Shown piece by piece: positions 46,085-57,879 of a DNA stretch of 64,000 bases (positions are counted from its first letter, which is position 1; every line of letters begins with the position of its first letter). The position numbers and the translations under genes are program-made. The notes under the pieces are model-generated. The model ran no database searches. It saw only the letters and a list, made by a program, of their open reading frames with translations, and was not told where the DNA came from. This DNA comes from Acanthosepion lycidas (lineage: Eukaryota; Mollusca; Cephalopoda; Sepiida; Sepiidae): contig OZ010600.1 of NCBI GenBank assembly GCA_963932145.1, positions 46,444,508 to 46,508,507 on the forward strand, given 5' to 3'.

Positions 46085-46900
46085 TTCAGCATCCACTCGT
46101 ACATTTTCTCCTTAAACTTTCTTTTTCATCCTCTTTTGCTTCTCACCTCTTCATCCACCTCCTCTTCCCCCCCTATTACACCCCCCTCTTATTACTACTG
46201 CTATTACTATTATTATTTCGTTTTTCTAAATTCATTTCCTTCTTTCCCGTTTTTTTTTTTCTTCTTACTCTTCTTTTTCTTGTTTTTCCTACTTCTTTGT
46301 CTTTTCTGTGTTTTTTCCTTCATTTTCTTGTCTTTTCTTTCGTTTTTTTAACTTTTTCCAACCGTTTCTTCCATTTCTTATTTCCTGATTTTCTTTTTTT
46401 TTTCTTGCTATTTTTCTTTTCTCTATCTTTTTCCTCCTCTTCTTTAGCTTTCATTCTGCTCTCCATCTTTCCATGTTTTGTATATTTTCATATTTTTCGC
46501 AGTCTTTTTTTCGTTTCCTCTTCTTTTATTGCGGTTTTCATTCCGCGTCTTTCTTTCTTGTTTTCTCTTTTCTTCTTCTTCTTCTTCTCTATTAATCTTT
46601 CTCTATTTCTCTTTCTTATTTTTCTATTTCTTCTCTGTCCCTTTATCGGTCATTTCTTCTTTTTCGTTTTTCAATCTTTTCTTTTTTGGTCTTTTTCTAT
46701 ATCTTCCTCTTCTTTATTTTGATTTCTTTTCTCTTAGATTGTTTTCTTTTGTTAATCTCTGCCCGCTTCGTTAGATCTTCCTGAATATTCTAACATTTTT
46801 CTTTCATTACTTCTTTTCTTTCTATCTATCTTTCTTTCTCCTTAATTTTTCTTCTGTTTGTTTGTTCCTATGTTTATTCCTTTTCTTCTTTCCCAATTCA
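46085..46900. repeat. Polypyrimidine tract
   Basis: About 800 bp in which the plus strand is overwhelmingly C and T with no dominant short repeat. Long open frames of Phe/Leu/Ser are a composition effect, not genes. Confidence 0.8.
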
Positions 46901-47674
46901 CACTAAAGTTTAACCTCCTCCTTTCCTTGTTTCCCTATTCATCAATTCTCATCGTTAACGTTCTTTTCCCTCCACTTTTATCATTCAACGCCACCTAGCG
47001 ACAATTCTTCTCTCCTACCACACTCATTTCTTATCTCTCTCACCCACTCTCTCTGTTTCTCTCTCTCTCTCACACACACTTTCCATCTCTCTCCTTTTTT
47101 CTCTCTGTTTTCTTTATGCCAGATACCCACAAATGGTTTACACCGAAGCGCATATAAAATGAAATTTAAGCAAAATACACGCAAGTGAGCAACGCATGCC
47201 AATCTTTATTTGTAATTTCACTTACTTAACATTTAGCCTTGTCCTATCAGACAGGGGACGATCTTCACACCATCACTCTCTTCTTTATTGCCTCTTTTCT
47301 TTCAAATGGGACACGTCGACCACTGGCTGCTTTCTCTTGTATTGTTGCCGTGACCGGTTCGGTATGAGGCGTAGATCCCCGTCCTCTGTTTCTAGGCTAT
47401 ACTGGCCGTGTTTGCCGCTTTGTCGTCATTGGTCCGACTTATCACACTTCTCATTTCAATAAACTGATTCGGCCGATTTCTTAATAGTAAAACGGTATAC
47501 AAGACAGGTACGCAAATGTGTCTGGCTTCCTATCCAGCCTGTTAACATGAATAAGCGAGTTGCGTCTGTTTTATTATACATATATATCGTAACGTATTCA
47601 ACGGCTAAATTTAGTCCAACACAAAAAAAATAAGTAAGAAGATTGTGTTGCGCCAATTTCAAAAGTGAGGTGAG
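46901..47674. other. Intergenic DNA, nothing recognised
   Basis: No gene supported; the block 47230-47450 is less AT-rich but unidentified. Confidence 0.4.
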
Positions 47675-47740
47675 CTTGTCTGCATTTGAAACTCTGGCTT
47701 CGAATATCGTCTGCCGTTGTGAAGAAAAAGCAATTACAGA
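47675..47740 (-). repeat. tRNA-like SINE fragment
   Basis: TGCATTTGAAACTCTGGC, CTTCGAATATCGTCTGCC and the following GTGAAGAAAAAGC are shared in altered form with the fragments near 16945, 49868 and 56250. Confidence 0.4.
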
Positions 47741-47919
47741 TAATACATTACGGATCGAACCCACTCTACGGCTGATAGCTATTCCTAGACAAGGCGTTCG
47801 CCCCTTCCTATTATATTTACTCATCATACTACCTATTTATCTACCTATCTATATCAATTTATCCATCTATAATTCGAGGTAAAAAGAGGAATAATATATA
47901 TAAAACGAAAAGAGACGAG

Positions 47920-47920
47920 A

Positions 47921-47953
<33 letters not shown>

Positions 47954-47954
47954 A
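47920..47954. repeat. (GATA)n microsatellite
   Basis: GATA tetranucleotide array. Confidence 0.95.
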
Positions 47955-48184
47955 TCGCAGTCCAAAGCTATTATCTGAATTCTGACATGAAATATTCGCT
48001 GTATAATGTTCAATTTATGTGATTAATATTCAGCACACTATTAAGTCCATTAACAAGGAAATAGATTATTTTGAAAAATTAATATTAATTGTACAATATA
48101 AATGCTTTTCCTTTTCATCAATAAGCTACGATTTTTTCTAAGTACCTACGTCGATATTCGACAAGTAATTTTACACATTGAATA

Positions 48185-48795
48185 TACTATATCGAAAAAA
48201 GATCTGCTGCTAGAAAAGTTGAACCACTGTGTCGGGCTAGACAATTTTTCTCGCTAGAATCTAATATATTCTATTCGTCCATGTTTTGAATATTGCTGCC
48301 ACATATAGTCTGGTGTTTCTGCTGTATATTTAGATCTTCTTGATAAAACCCATGAAGAATCTGCAATGTAATTTCTTCTGACATCTCGGCTTCAGTCACT
48401 TTCTCACAACCGTAATTTAGCTTTCCCGCGTCTTTCCTATAAATATTTTCATGGCAACTGTTCGCACGAACTCTCCTCTATGCTACCTAGACTTTATGAA
48501 TTTAAGCGCAGTACTAGATTGACAGATAGGTTTCATCATCTTACAGTTGAAATGGTTAGATGTAACCGTAAGTTCTATACTAACAGTTTCTTCAATCGTT
48601 TGTGGAATTCTCTTCAGACACCATGCTTTCCAGTCAACTTTAATCTTCAAAAATGCAAATTCATTGTCAATCTTTATCTTCTGTCTTCTTAATTCATGTT
48701 CTTTTATTATCCTTGCCCCTTAATATTTCCCTTATATTTTTTCACATTCAGTGGCTTTGTTGCGTTCCTTGGGGGTGAAATGACTAAAAAAAACA
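48185..48795 (+). mobile_element. Jockey/CR1-like LINE 3' end
   Basis: Contains KSAARKVEPLCRARQFFS-like sequence, then PRLYEFKRSTRLTDRFHHLT and RLWNSLQTPCFPVNFNLQ, the reverse-transcriptase C-terminus, and the 3' end GCTTTGTTGCGTTCCTTGGG followed by an A-rich tail at about 48784-48792. Stops and deletions; dead. Confidence 0.75.
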
Positions 48796-48970
48796 AACTC
48801 TGGTTAGCCTCTTGTCTACAAATTCTTAAGACATAGATATAATTCTTCTTTAGACAATTTTGACATATTGTAGTCTCTCCAAAGTGAAACAGGAACCTGT
48901 TAACAATTCAAAGAATTTCTACTGAATTATAATCTACAATCATAAACCAAAAATCGTAGTGAATAAGAAA
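48745..48970 (+). repeat. Duplicated segment, copy 1 (LINE tail plus flank)
   Basis: From the LINE 3' end (GCTTTGTTGCGTTCCTTGGG) through its flank to AAACCAAAAATCGTA, this matches 49540-49785 in the same orientation with scattered differences. Since non-LINE flank is included, it is a segmental duplication. Confidence 0.8.
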
Positions 48971-49539
48971 TAAATCAATAAATCAAACTTCCATAGGGGC
49001 AAAGCAAGAAAAAATATGTCAAACAATGAGAGGAACCACTCCAAAAGAGTTGTTCCCGGTGACAAAAGTTCCACAAGATCGAAAAAAAAAAATAATTAAA
49101 AATAAAATACGGCATCAGAGGTGAATCTTTGTCACTTGAACAAGTGAAGTTTAGAAATAGACGCTTGCCAGATGTGATTTACCCAGGAAGAAGACTGGAG
49201 AAAGTGTCGGCTGGAATGTTATGCCAAAAAAGAGAAAGTTGAGGCTGCTACTTTGCATAATATATCGACAAAATAAAATATCAAAACCATATCCAGAATA
49301 ATTATTTCAGAAAATAAATTTGATTTCTTTCTCGATGTTTTTATAAGCCATGATGTAAAATTTCATGAAAATTGACGATCTCGTTTCTGTTCCCAAAGCA
49401 AAAAAGGAAAAATTAAACGAAAAAAGAATAGTGAGTGTTTAAAGAATTCTTTCTAAAAGTATTTGAAATTTTCTTTTACGTAACCTAATGAAACCCTATT
49501 CTCCTTCATATTTTTATCTTCAGTGGTAAAAATGTAAGG

Positions 49540-49785
49540 TTTTTTCACGTTCAGTGGCTTTGTTGCGTTCCTTGGGGGTGAAATGATTTTAAAAAATCCT
49601 CTGATTAGCCTGTTGTCTACAGATTCTTAAGACATAGAATATAATTCTTCTTTAGGCAATTTTTATGTATTGTAGTCTCTCCAAAAGCGAAACAGGAACC
49701 TGTTAAAAATTTAGCTGATTAAAAGATTTTCTACTGAATTATAATCGGCGAGCATAAACCAAAAATCGTACTGAATAAGAAAACC
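49540..49785 (+). repeat. Duplicated segment, copy 2
   Basis: Direct copy of 48745-48970 about 795 bp downstream. The sequence between (48971-49539) has no second copy and no gene. Confidence 0.8.
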
Positions 49786-49867
49786 AAAAAATATTATATA
49801 AATCCAACTGCAAAAAAAATTAAACTTGATTAATCAAATGCAACATCTTTGTTAATGAAAGTGTTTG

Positions 49868-49945
49868 ATTTGAAAATCAGCATTCGAAATGCTGACTTTT
49901 GGCTGCGCTCGAACACCACCTGTCACTTGCCTGTGTGGAACAAAA
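49868..49945 (-). repeat. tRNA-like SINE fragment
   Basis: Minus strand has GGTGGTGTTCGAGC next to CAGCATTTCGAATGCTGA. Another partial match lies at 50595-50625 (CAGCATTTGAAACTATGAC). Confidence 0.35.
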
Positions 49946-50621
49946 TAAATCTTTTCTACTTAGTACATCGATTTTAGATCCAGATCGAGCAATTCAATCT
50001 ATATACTGGAAACAGCAGTCCATGCTAGATCCTACATTGCTGATCTTCGCCTAAGACGTCGACGTATTTTAAAAATGTTGATATACTTTATGTCTTCGTA
50101 CTGTATCATTTCTAGTCGATGTATTTACGAAGAGAATGTCGCCATTTAGGACCGAACTTATTACATTAGATTCTGGGACTTGTAGGTCAACCACTTTTTT
50201 ATTCTTCTATTGTATATTTCTAAGTACAGGTTTTTACACAGTTCTCATATTTACGACCAGTTTTCTTATGGGATTGTTCCATGCAAGCATATACACCAAC
50301 ATCTTGCGTATATCGACGAGTGTTCCTTGTCTATTATTGACCGAGTGGGATCAATCAATAATCACAAATATCAATTATTAATCAATAATATCGTCTAATT
50401 CAATTGCAACAAGAAACGAATTATTCAGTCAAGCGTCAGCTATAAATCGAATCGCCATCATATTAATTATCTTTCATTATTTGAAATAACATTTTTGATA
50501 TATTATATATTTGGGTATTTAAACAGATTAACTATGCTTGGTTCATAGCTAAAAAGAGAAATGAACGTTGTGCTTTACCTGGCTCCCAAATGAGAAAGCA
50601 AATCAGCATTTGAAACTATGA

Positions 50622-50623
<2 letters not shown>

Positions 50624-50685
<62 letters not shown>
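50624..50685. repeat. (TA)n microsatellite
   Basis: Uninterrupted TA array. Confidence 0.95.
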
Positions 50686-50692
<7 letters not shown>

Positions 50693-50919
50693 CATAATAC
50701 ACACCGAGTTAATCAATAAGTCTGTATCTTAATGACGCAAAAGTTTTATTTTACACAACACAAATGTATCTACTTAATCTCCTTGATTATCAATGCACTT
50801 AATTTAAAAGGGAAACTTAATCACATAGGTCAGATATTTTGGCGAGAAGACTTAAGATCAAAATACTGATTATTTACGTATAAATACATTCTCCTGTGTG
50901 TGTATATATATATGTGTGT

Positions 50920-52257
50920 GTGTGTCCATAAAGTTCGTGTGCATTTTAAAAAATGTATAACTTTATTTGTATTTGCGATAGAAATAATCTATAAAAAATG
51001 TTATAAAGTTCAATGTACCTAATTTTAAGTATAGTTATTGAATAATTCTTTACCACAAAATTTGCAACAATTTTTAGATAAATAAAAAAAGATTTTTTTC
51101 CAGAATCAATTTGATCCATGGCTTCAACTGAGGAAAAAGTAAACTGTGTCCTTTGGTTGGCTGAACTGAAATCTACTATTGCTATACAAAGAAAGTTTAG
51201 AATTAAATACAATAAAGAACCACCTCATAGGAACACTATTGCTAAATGGATGAAAAAATTTAAAGAGACAGGCTCCGTCCATGATAAGCCACAGTCTGGA
51301 AGGCCATGTATCAGTGATGAAAGTGTTGCATCCATAGAAAAATCCTTTACAGTAAGTCCAAGAAAGTCTGTAAGATGTGCATCATTAGAGCTCAGGCTTC
51401 CAAAGTCTAGTGTGCATAAGTTTCTGCGGGCAAAACTTCACATGAAAACTTACAAAATTCAATTACATCAACAGTTGTTAAAAGAGGATTATTATGCAAG
51501 GCTAACCTTCTGTCATCAGTTCAATGAAAAATTTGGCAATGATGATGCATTTGTAAATAGTTTACTGTTCTCTGATGAAGCAACATTTCACATTAGTGGC
51601 AAGGTCAACAGGCATAATTGCCGAATTTGGGGAACTGAAAACCCAAATGAAAGGGACTCTCTTAAAGTTAATGTGTGCTGTGCTTTGGGAAAAAATCGGA
51701 TCATAGGGCCATATTTTTTTCAATATCGTGTTATTAACAGTGACAGCTATTTAGATATGCTGCAGAATTACTTTATTCCGCAGCTTCAACAATTAAACTT
51801 GAAAGATAATACAGTGTTTCAACAAGATGGAGCTCCTTTGGAGTCACTTTGCTCTGCGTGTTAGAGAGCTTCTAAATCCGGAATTTCCTAACAGATGGAT
51901 CGGAAGGGGTGGACCATTTTATTGGCTTCCAGGTTTGCCAGTTTTGACTCCATTAGATTTTTTATCGGGACATGTGAAAACAATTGTGTATGCAACCAAA
52001 CTGAGTTCATTAGAAGATTTGAAAGCTAAAATGACTAATGTGATTTCAGGCATTACTGTAAATCAGTTGGCAAATGTTTTCCATGAACTGCAAAATCATT
52101 TTACCCATTGTATTGCTAACGATGGAGGACATGTTGAAACTTAAATAAAATTTCAATAAAACCTTAAAAAGTATCGATTTACTTCTTTCTAATCCTTTTT
52201 ACAAATAATTTCTATCGCAAATACAAGTAAAGTTATAAATTTTTTAAAGTGCACATA
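50920..52257 (+). mobile_element. Mariner-superfamily transposon, nearly complete
   Basis: Imperfect terminal inverted repeats of about 60 bp: left from 50938 (TGTGCATTTTAAAAAATG) and right, reverse-complemented, from 52255 (TGTGCACTTTAAAAAATT), both continuing through GTATTTGCGATAGAAAT. The left end has a further outer segment, GTCCATAAAGTTCG, not matched on the right, so the right tip seems lost or replaced. It encloses one transposase pseudogene. A TA dinucleotide follows the right repeat at 52256-52257. Confidence 0.88.
51118..52144 (+). pseudogene. Transposase, Tc1/mariner (DDE_3) type, inactive
   Basis: The first frame (51118-51864) starts MASTEEKVNCVLWLAELKST and has an N-terminal helix-turn-helix region (about residues 5-60, ending GRPCISDE), then the first catalytic Asp in LLFSDEATFHISG and the second in VFQQDGAP. 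Near 51836 the frame shifts; the remainder (NRWIGRGGPFYW, then LTPLDF and the C-terminal tail IANDGGHVET) continues to 52144. The third catalytic residue is normally Asp in a SPDLTPLDF-like motif; here that position reads LPVLTPLDF, so Val replaces it. One frameshift plus this loss make it inactive, yet most of the protein is otherwise intact, suggesting fairly recent death. Two signs of IS630-Tc1-mariner membership are the motif order and the inverted repeats. Confidence 0.9.
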
Positions 52258-52356
52258 GAGAAAAGAAAAAACAGACGAAAGGAAAGAAACCTGTCCATGC
52301 AACTATACACAGTGGTCAATTTACAAATCAACTAAACGCTAACCAGTGACACCGCA

Positions 52357-52357
<1 letters not shown>

Positions 52358-52412
<55 letters not shown>
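52358..52412. repeat. (TA)n microsatellite
   Basis: TA array followed by GTATGTATATGTG. Confidence 0.95.
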
Positions 52413-52419
<7 letters not shown>

Positions 52420-52904
52420 ATGTGTGGCATAGTTATGTAGGTCTATGTAAAATGACGGATAAACATAGGATGCTCCGTATCTACCCTAATGCTTACATTA
52501 CTCTTACGACATTTAAACAAAACCAGTTAACTCAGAACTCTGAAGTTTCAGATCTAACCACGGATCTCTCAATGATTTACTAAAATGTAAAAGTCGATCA
52601 ATGATAATAAAACAGATTTTCTAGAAAATTCTAATTCCCTTATTCAGTTTAATGCCACTAACAAGTCTGTCTATTTTGACGCATCAATGATATCAATGAT
52701 ATCGGTAATATGATGGTTTAGAGTCAAGATGGACACAAAAGGAATACTAAATTGCTTGATTTTAAAGGATATTGATGTTGTCTTAAATATTATAAATTTA
52801 AAACTGAATAAAGTTTATAAAGATTTTTAATGTTTCTTTTTCTCTCTATTTTATTGAAATATGTAAATCAACTTGCATATTCTTTCTCTAATCTCAAGAT
52901 ATAC
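52413..52904. other. Intergenic DNA, nothing recognised
   Basis: AT-rich sequence with no supported feature. Confidence 0.4.
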
Positions 52905-53018
52905 GTCTTACTAATTAACCCATAGCTGAGAAAAGAAGAGGTGAATTCATACCTTTCACAAGGGTATTTGCGCATAAGGAAATATAACGAAACCGATTTG
53001 AATTGGAATTACTGTAGC
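52905..53018 (-). mobile_element. SINE 3' part lacking its 5S head
   Basis: Parallel to 54290-54395 in order and wording (CGTCTTACTAATTAACCC, TTCATACCT, ATATAACGAAACCGAT, TGAATTGGAATTAC). The 5' portion is missing and the GATA array begins where the match ends. Confidence 0.65.
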
Positions 53019-53021
53019 TAC

Positions 53022-53022
53022 T

Positions 53023-53085
<63 letters not shown>

Positions 53086-53246
53086 TTCGTCTTTTTTAAA
53101 AATCCAGAGTCAATACAAATCTATCCTACTCGATTTCATAAAACTCTTAATTCCTGCTTTCCTCTCCCTTGCAATATCACTCAGTAACCTTCTACCTTGA
53201 GGAGTCCTTGAGCCTACCATTGGGTGAATTATCAATAATAAAAATT

Positions 53247-53304
<58 letters not shown>

Positions 53305-53465
53305 TTCGTCTTTTTTAAAAATCCAGAGTCAATACAAATCTATCCTACTCGATTTCATAAAACTCTTAATTCCTGCTTTCCTCTCCCTTGCAATATCACT
53401 CAGTAACCTTCTACCTTGAGGAGTCCTTGAGCCTACCATTGGGTGAATTATCAATAATAAAAATT

Positions 53466-53531
<66 letters not shown>
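53022..53531. repeat. Duplicated 219-bp unit with (GATA)n arrays
   Basis: Three GATA arrays (about 53022-53086, 53248-53304, 53466-53531) alternate with two copies of a ~163-bp spacer (53087-53247 and 53306-53466) that look identical. The offset is 219 bp. The spacer contains part of a dispersed repeat also present at 39874-39916. The identity implies very recent expansion or assembly duplication. Confidence 0.92.
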
Positions 53532-53532
<1 letters not shown>

Positions 53533-54289
53533 TCCTGTTGGTGGATTAGATCGTTTTGTATTATGACAAATATTGGTCGTTATTGAAGCCAGGATTTTGA
53601 ATGCTGGTTTTGTAAGCATAATGTTAGCTCATCCCAATGTTCCTACTACAGTTTTCACTCTTTATAAAGATAGTTATCTAGCTGTCCACCTAAAGAGATA
53701 GATAATCGAAACGATAATAAATCCAATTACAACCATCAACAGAAGGACTGCTCGTCATTATGTGGCCTCTTTACACATTAGAGTGCGGTATATTTACTTC
53801 CTGTCACTTCGTCTTCAGCTGTAGCATCTCTTCGGCACGAAATAATCCTCAGGTTTCATCGGCCCCTCTCATTCGTCACATGTCGTATGACGCGACGGTT
53901 TTTCCACCTCACATTTCAAACCTGTCATTAATTGACAAGCGACTCAGTTTGAGAGGCTCTAATCAAGATAGCACGTTCAAGAGGAGTGTTCTTTGCCCCG
54001 TCAGCTCTTGAGTATTCCGTTCCGAGCTTCGTAATATCACACGTTATTATCTCCCTTGCCAAAGAAACTAGAAATTGTCTCTTTTTTTCTTTTTTGCCTT
54101 TGTCCTTATTTGTTAATATTTATAACTGCCTGACTCTGTAGATTTTACAAGTATATGATCGCACCAGACCAAGAGAAAGTTGTCTTTTTATTGATTGATT
54201 TGGTTTTAGGGGTTATCAATTTTTGCGGGTTATTTAAATCCAGAAAATATTTTTTTTAGATTGTAAATTTTTTTAAGATAAGATTTACT
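53532..54289. other. Intergenic DNA, nothing recognised
   Basis: An 83-residue open frame at 53760-54011 has no recognisable domain. The block 53800-54010 contains more CpG than its surroundings. Confidence 0.4.
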
Positions 54290-54556
54290 GATATACTTCT
54301 TACTAACTGGGGTAGAAGAAGTGGATTCATACCTCTCGCAAATATATTTGCACGTAACTTAATATAACGAACCCGATTGGAATTGGAACTCGGCTCTCCG
54401 AATAATAATATCGAGCCATTATGCCACCCACACATCCAACCTTACAGCACCTGATATTCTCAAGTGATCACCCATCTAGGTACTGACCAGGTTTGACGTT
54501 GCTTAACTTCGGTGATTGTACAAGAACCAATGGTTCAACGTGATATGGCCGTAAGA
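54290..54556 (-). mobile_element. 5S rRNA-headed SINE (SINE3-like) with a tRNA-like middle
   Basis: Minus strand 54556-54441 is a diverged 5S rRNA: it keeps TACGGCCATATCACGTTGAA, the internal A-box region CCGAAGTTAAGCAACGTC, GGTCAGTACCTAGATGGGTG and GGTGCTGTAAG. Directly after it comes a tRNA-like piece with an A-box match TGGCATAATGG (54426-54413) and a weaker B box near 54385, then a ~90-bp tail repeated at 52905-53018. The 3' tail's recurrence shows this is a repeat, not just a 5S pseudogene. The proposed 5S-tRNA-tail structure is inference from order and spacing. Confidence 0.72.
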
Positions 54557-57060
54557 TCTTATAGAAAATGAGTTGAATTTCTTCACGAGATATAGTACTA
54601 TTCACAAGTATAGACACGTAGCCGTGCCTTTCACCACAAGGTCATTTCCTACTAGAACCATTTTTATTAAATGTGTCATTTATTATTACATTGAGAAATT
54701 CTAAAAGAAACGAACAGTCTAATGTGTTTAGAAAATTAAAATTTACCAAAGAATTAAATTAAACAAAACTTAGCTTTATTGAATTTTTACGCTTCGATGA
54801 TAGTTAAATATTCATAATTGCTTCAGAAAACTTCCGATGAATCTAAAAAATTACGAATTAATTTTGTATTAATTCAAATCCAAATAAATGGACTTGAGCT
54901 AACAGAAACCGTAAAGATTTAGCGAGTATGAGTAGAATAATTGTTTTGTTTTTGACCATCATAAACTACATGTTTGAACTTTAAGGATTAAAAAAAATCA
55001 GAGTATGTGGCAAATTTCGAATGTATTTTATTTAATGCCATTTGTTTTTATTTTATTTATTTATGTAGTGGATTGATAAACAGGACTTTACCTATTTGCA
55101 TTTGTTATGTAGAAGAGATATAAAGTCTATAGTAAAGTAAGAGACAGGCAGAAGCTGACTACTGTTCATGTATCGTAAAACAATACAACAATTTACTTAT
55201 TTATTGTGGCTCACCCACATACAACCCTCCTCTGGGTAAATATGCACAATACAAATCACATACATTCAAGAAATAGTAACACAATATATAATAACTTGAT
55301 GCCGTTTTATTAGCTGAATTTTGATCTGATATTTTCACTCCACAAGAGATTATTAGAAAGGAGTTGAGTTCAATGTATTGAGAAGGAAAGATATTAAGTT
55401 GAAAAATAAATAAATGTTTGTTGTGTAAATCTTTTTTATCATAAGGATACTGACTTATTAAGAAAACTAGACGTATAAGCGTTTTTCTTTTTAATTGGTA
55501 AAGAAACCAAGTAGATGACATACAACTTTCGGATTAATTCAATGGAATGGTTAATGAATTCTTTCGGGACGAATAAAAGATTTCTGAAGATAATTACGTG
55601 TTCATGAAAAAGAAATAAAAACTGAAACTATGATCGATAATTTAGAGTTTTACTCTTTTGCGCCGCCATACATGGCCTCAATCGATATCAATGAATTTTG
55701 AAAGTTAAAATACTCAAAATGCTGATAATTTAGACAAAATTTTTAATTTTACTGTTTAGAACTTTAACCCGCCATTTTTTTTTTTTTTTTTTTATAGAAA
55801 GTCGTATTTCATGTGAGTAGATCTGAACCAAAGTCACAAATCCATTTTAAAGAACATCCTGCAAAACAGTTGAAATAGAACGATCCTGAACCATTTTCAA
55901 AGAAATTACTAAGCTTCTTGTCATGCAAAAATCAACGAAACGTGCGCCAAGTGACTAAAATATTACCCGGAGTATGCACCAGCTTGTAGTGTGCTACAAT
56001 GTACTAGGAGAAATAAATGCAAACTATCCCAGTAGAAATTTGAACGTTGTTCGCTGATTTCATTTTCGTTGCTGATCTGTCCATCAATAAACAGTAATAA
56101 AATAGATATTTACTGTCGGAAATGTTACATGCCGGCGACTCAGAAAACACAGAAACTAACTTACTAAGCTGTACTCCATACTGAATAATTAGGTGAATAA
56201 GTGTGAAATGAGAATAAAAAAATTATGCTGTGTCAATCTTTAAAAGAGTAATTATTTGAAATGCTGATTTTATCTAGCACGAACACCGTCTGTTGTTACC
56301 AATGAGAAAAGGTATCTATCTTAGCAGGCGTTGACGATTTAAGCTTATATTAGGACCTAAGTGTAGGGAATACAACAATAATCGAACTTATAAAGATAAA
56401 AGTCGTCTTTAAAACGAGCTGGCCTACTACTGCTTCACGGTCAGGTATCCTGAATAATTGTATTCTTTTCTTTTATTGATGGTCATTATTCCTTTCAGTG
56501 GATTTATCTTGCGTAAAACAAATTCTTTTACTGAAAAGCTCGTTTTGGTTCATGAACGGTGTACAGAAAACCGTTTACAATATAAATCATAAGAGTTCTG
56601 AATAGTTCTGTCGGGAAAATCTGATAGCAACGAATGCAGAAGATTCTGTATTATATGAAGAAAAACCCAAAAAATCCGTTACGACAGAAATATTGGCATT
56701 ATTTAAATGGCGATTGAGAATCTGAAAAGGGTTTTATGGATAAAGGATATTATATTAAAACGGATAATCGGTTAGGAAAATCTTCGTAATCGGGAATTTT
56801 GTACCACTATCTGGGAAACGATTTGTTCTTGGAATTTGTGAAGTGAAAGCAATATCTGCAAATGGACACAGTGTTGCATTTTACTGGAATGTGAGTGCAA
56901 TGGCTAGAGAATCGTAAAATGCAGATAATCGTTCCAAAATATTGCACCAATACTGCAGAAACGCTTAGCAAATTGGGTGCATGCAAGTAAAATCAAATAC
57001 TTCGAGTGCTATTTTTGATTGCTGACGAAGAGTTAGGTATAACATTTTATAGATGAAAGA
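54557..57060. other. Intergenic DNA, with one tRNA-like fragment
   Basis: No gene supported in 2.5 kb. A fragment at about 56250-56330 (minus: GACGGTGTTCGTGC) belongs to the dispersed tRNA-like set. Poly-T at about 55776-55792. Confidence 0.45.
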
Positions 57061-57061
57061 T

Positions 57062-57136
<75 letters not shown>
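57062..57136. repeat. (CA)n(TA)n microsatellite
   Basis: CA units then a long TA array. Confidence 0.95.
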
Positions 57137-57139
<3 letters not shown>

Positions 57140-57215
57140 AAAATATGGCTTTAACGTATGCTATATTTTTGAATTAAAATCCTGTATCAGTGATAGAGCG
57201 TATATAAATATAAAA

Positions 57216-57341
57216 GTGAACATTGACTTCAACACCCAGCGGCGACTGTCTGTTTCATGCTTATACGTGATCATGGCCTGACAATTGCCTATAAACATGA
57301 AACAAACTGTCGCGCCGCTGCATGATGGCTTCAGTGTTCAC
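57216..57341. repeat. Fold-back hairpin, ~50-bp arms
   Basis: Left arm (about 57216-57266) GTGAACATTGACTTC...CAGCGGCGACTG...TGTTTCATGCTTATA; right arm (about 57290-57341) is its imperfect reverse complement (TATAAACATGAAACA, CGCGCCGCTG, TCAGTGTTCAC). The ~23-nt centre contains TGATCA. TA arrays lie on both sides (57062-57136, 57358-57412). Confidence 0.82.
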
Positions 57342-57345
57342 ACAC

Positions 57346-57352
57346 GCGCACA

Positions 57353-57416
<64 letters not shown>

Positions 57417-57455
57417 CATACATATATATATATATATATGTATGTATGTATGTAT
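57346..57455. repeat. (CA)n(TA)n and GTAT-rich microsatellite
   Basis: TA array with ACAT and GTAT units at the right end forming a further short palindrome (CATACATACATA ... TATGTATGTATG). Confidence 0.92.
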
Positions 57456-57879
57456 AAATTTGTTTTGGTCAACACGTTAGTTCAGTTTATTAAGTAAATA
57501 TTTTCTACTTCAGCGAACGAACTTTTGGTGCATCCCAATACATTAAGCAGTGAGCTTATCTCGTAACTGAGATATTTTTTGTTTTACCAATGTCAGAGAT
57601 CGATGTTCAAAACTAATCAAAAAAGAAATTTTCAAATATCAACTTTCGAAGCAATCAGCCCATCCTTAGTCTAAAAAACCTAGCATAACGCAATATTCTT
57701 GTTTCTGTATCTTGCATTTGGTCTTGGATCGCAATTTGTTTCATAAATTTTACATAAATGAAATTTGGTTGGATGGTTAACTGATTTATGTGGCTACAGC
57801 ATTCGTTAGGTGTCTGCTCAATGTTCATCAAACAAATTCTGGCCAACTTTGGTCCGATGACGCAGTGTATACCTTAGCG

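Noticed and set aside
46136-46774. Plus-strand open frames up to 141 residues
   Set aside because: Composition artefact of the polypyrimidine tract.
53022-53531. CRISPR-like repeat-spacer array
   Set aside because: Eukaryotic GATA minisatellite with identical, not unique, spacers.
54441-54556. Functional 5S rRNA gene
   Set aside because: Too many changes in the 3' half and its downstream tail recurs as a repeat, so a SINE head is more likely.
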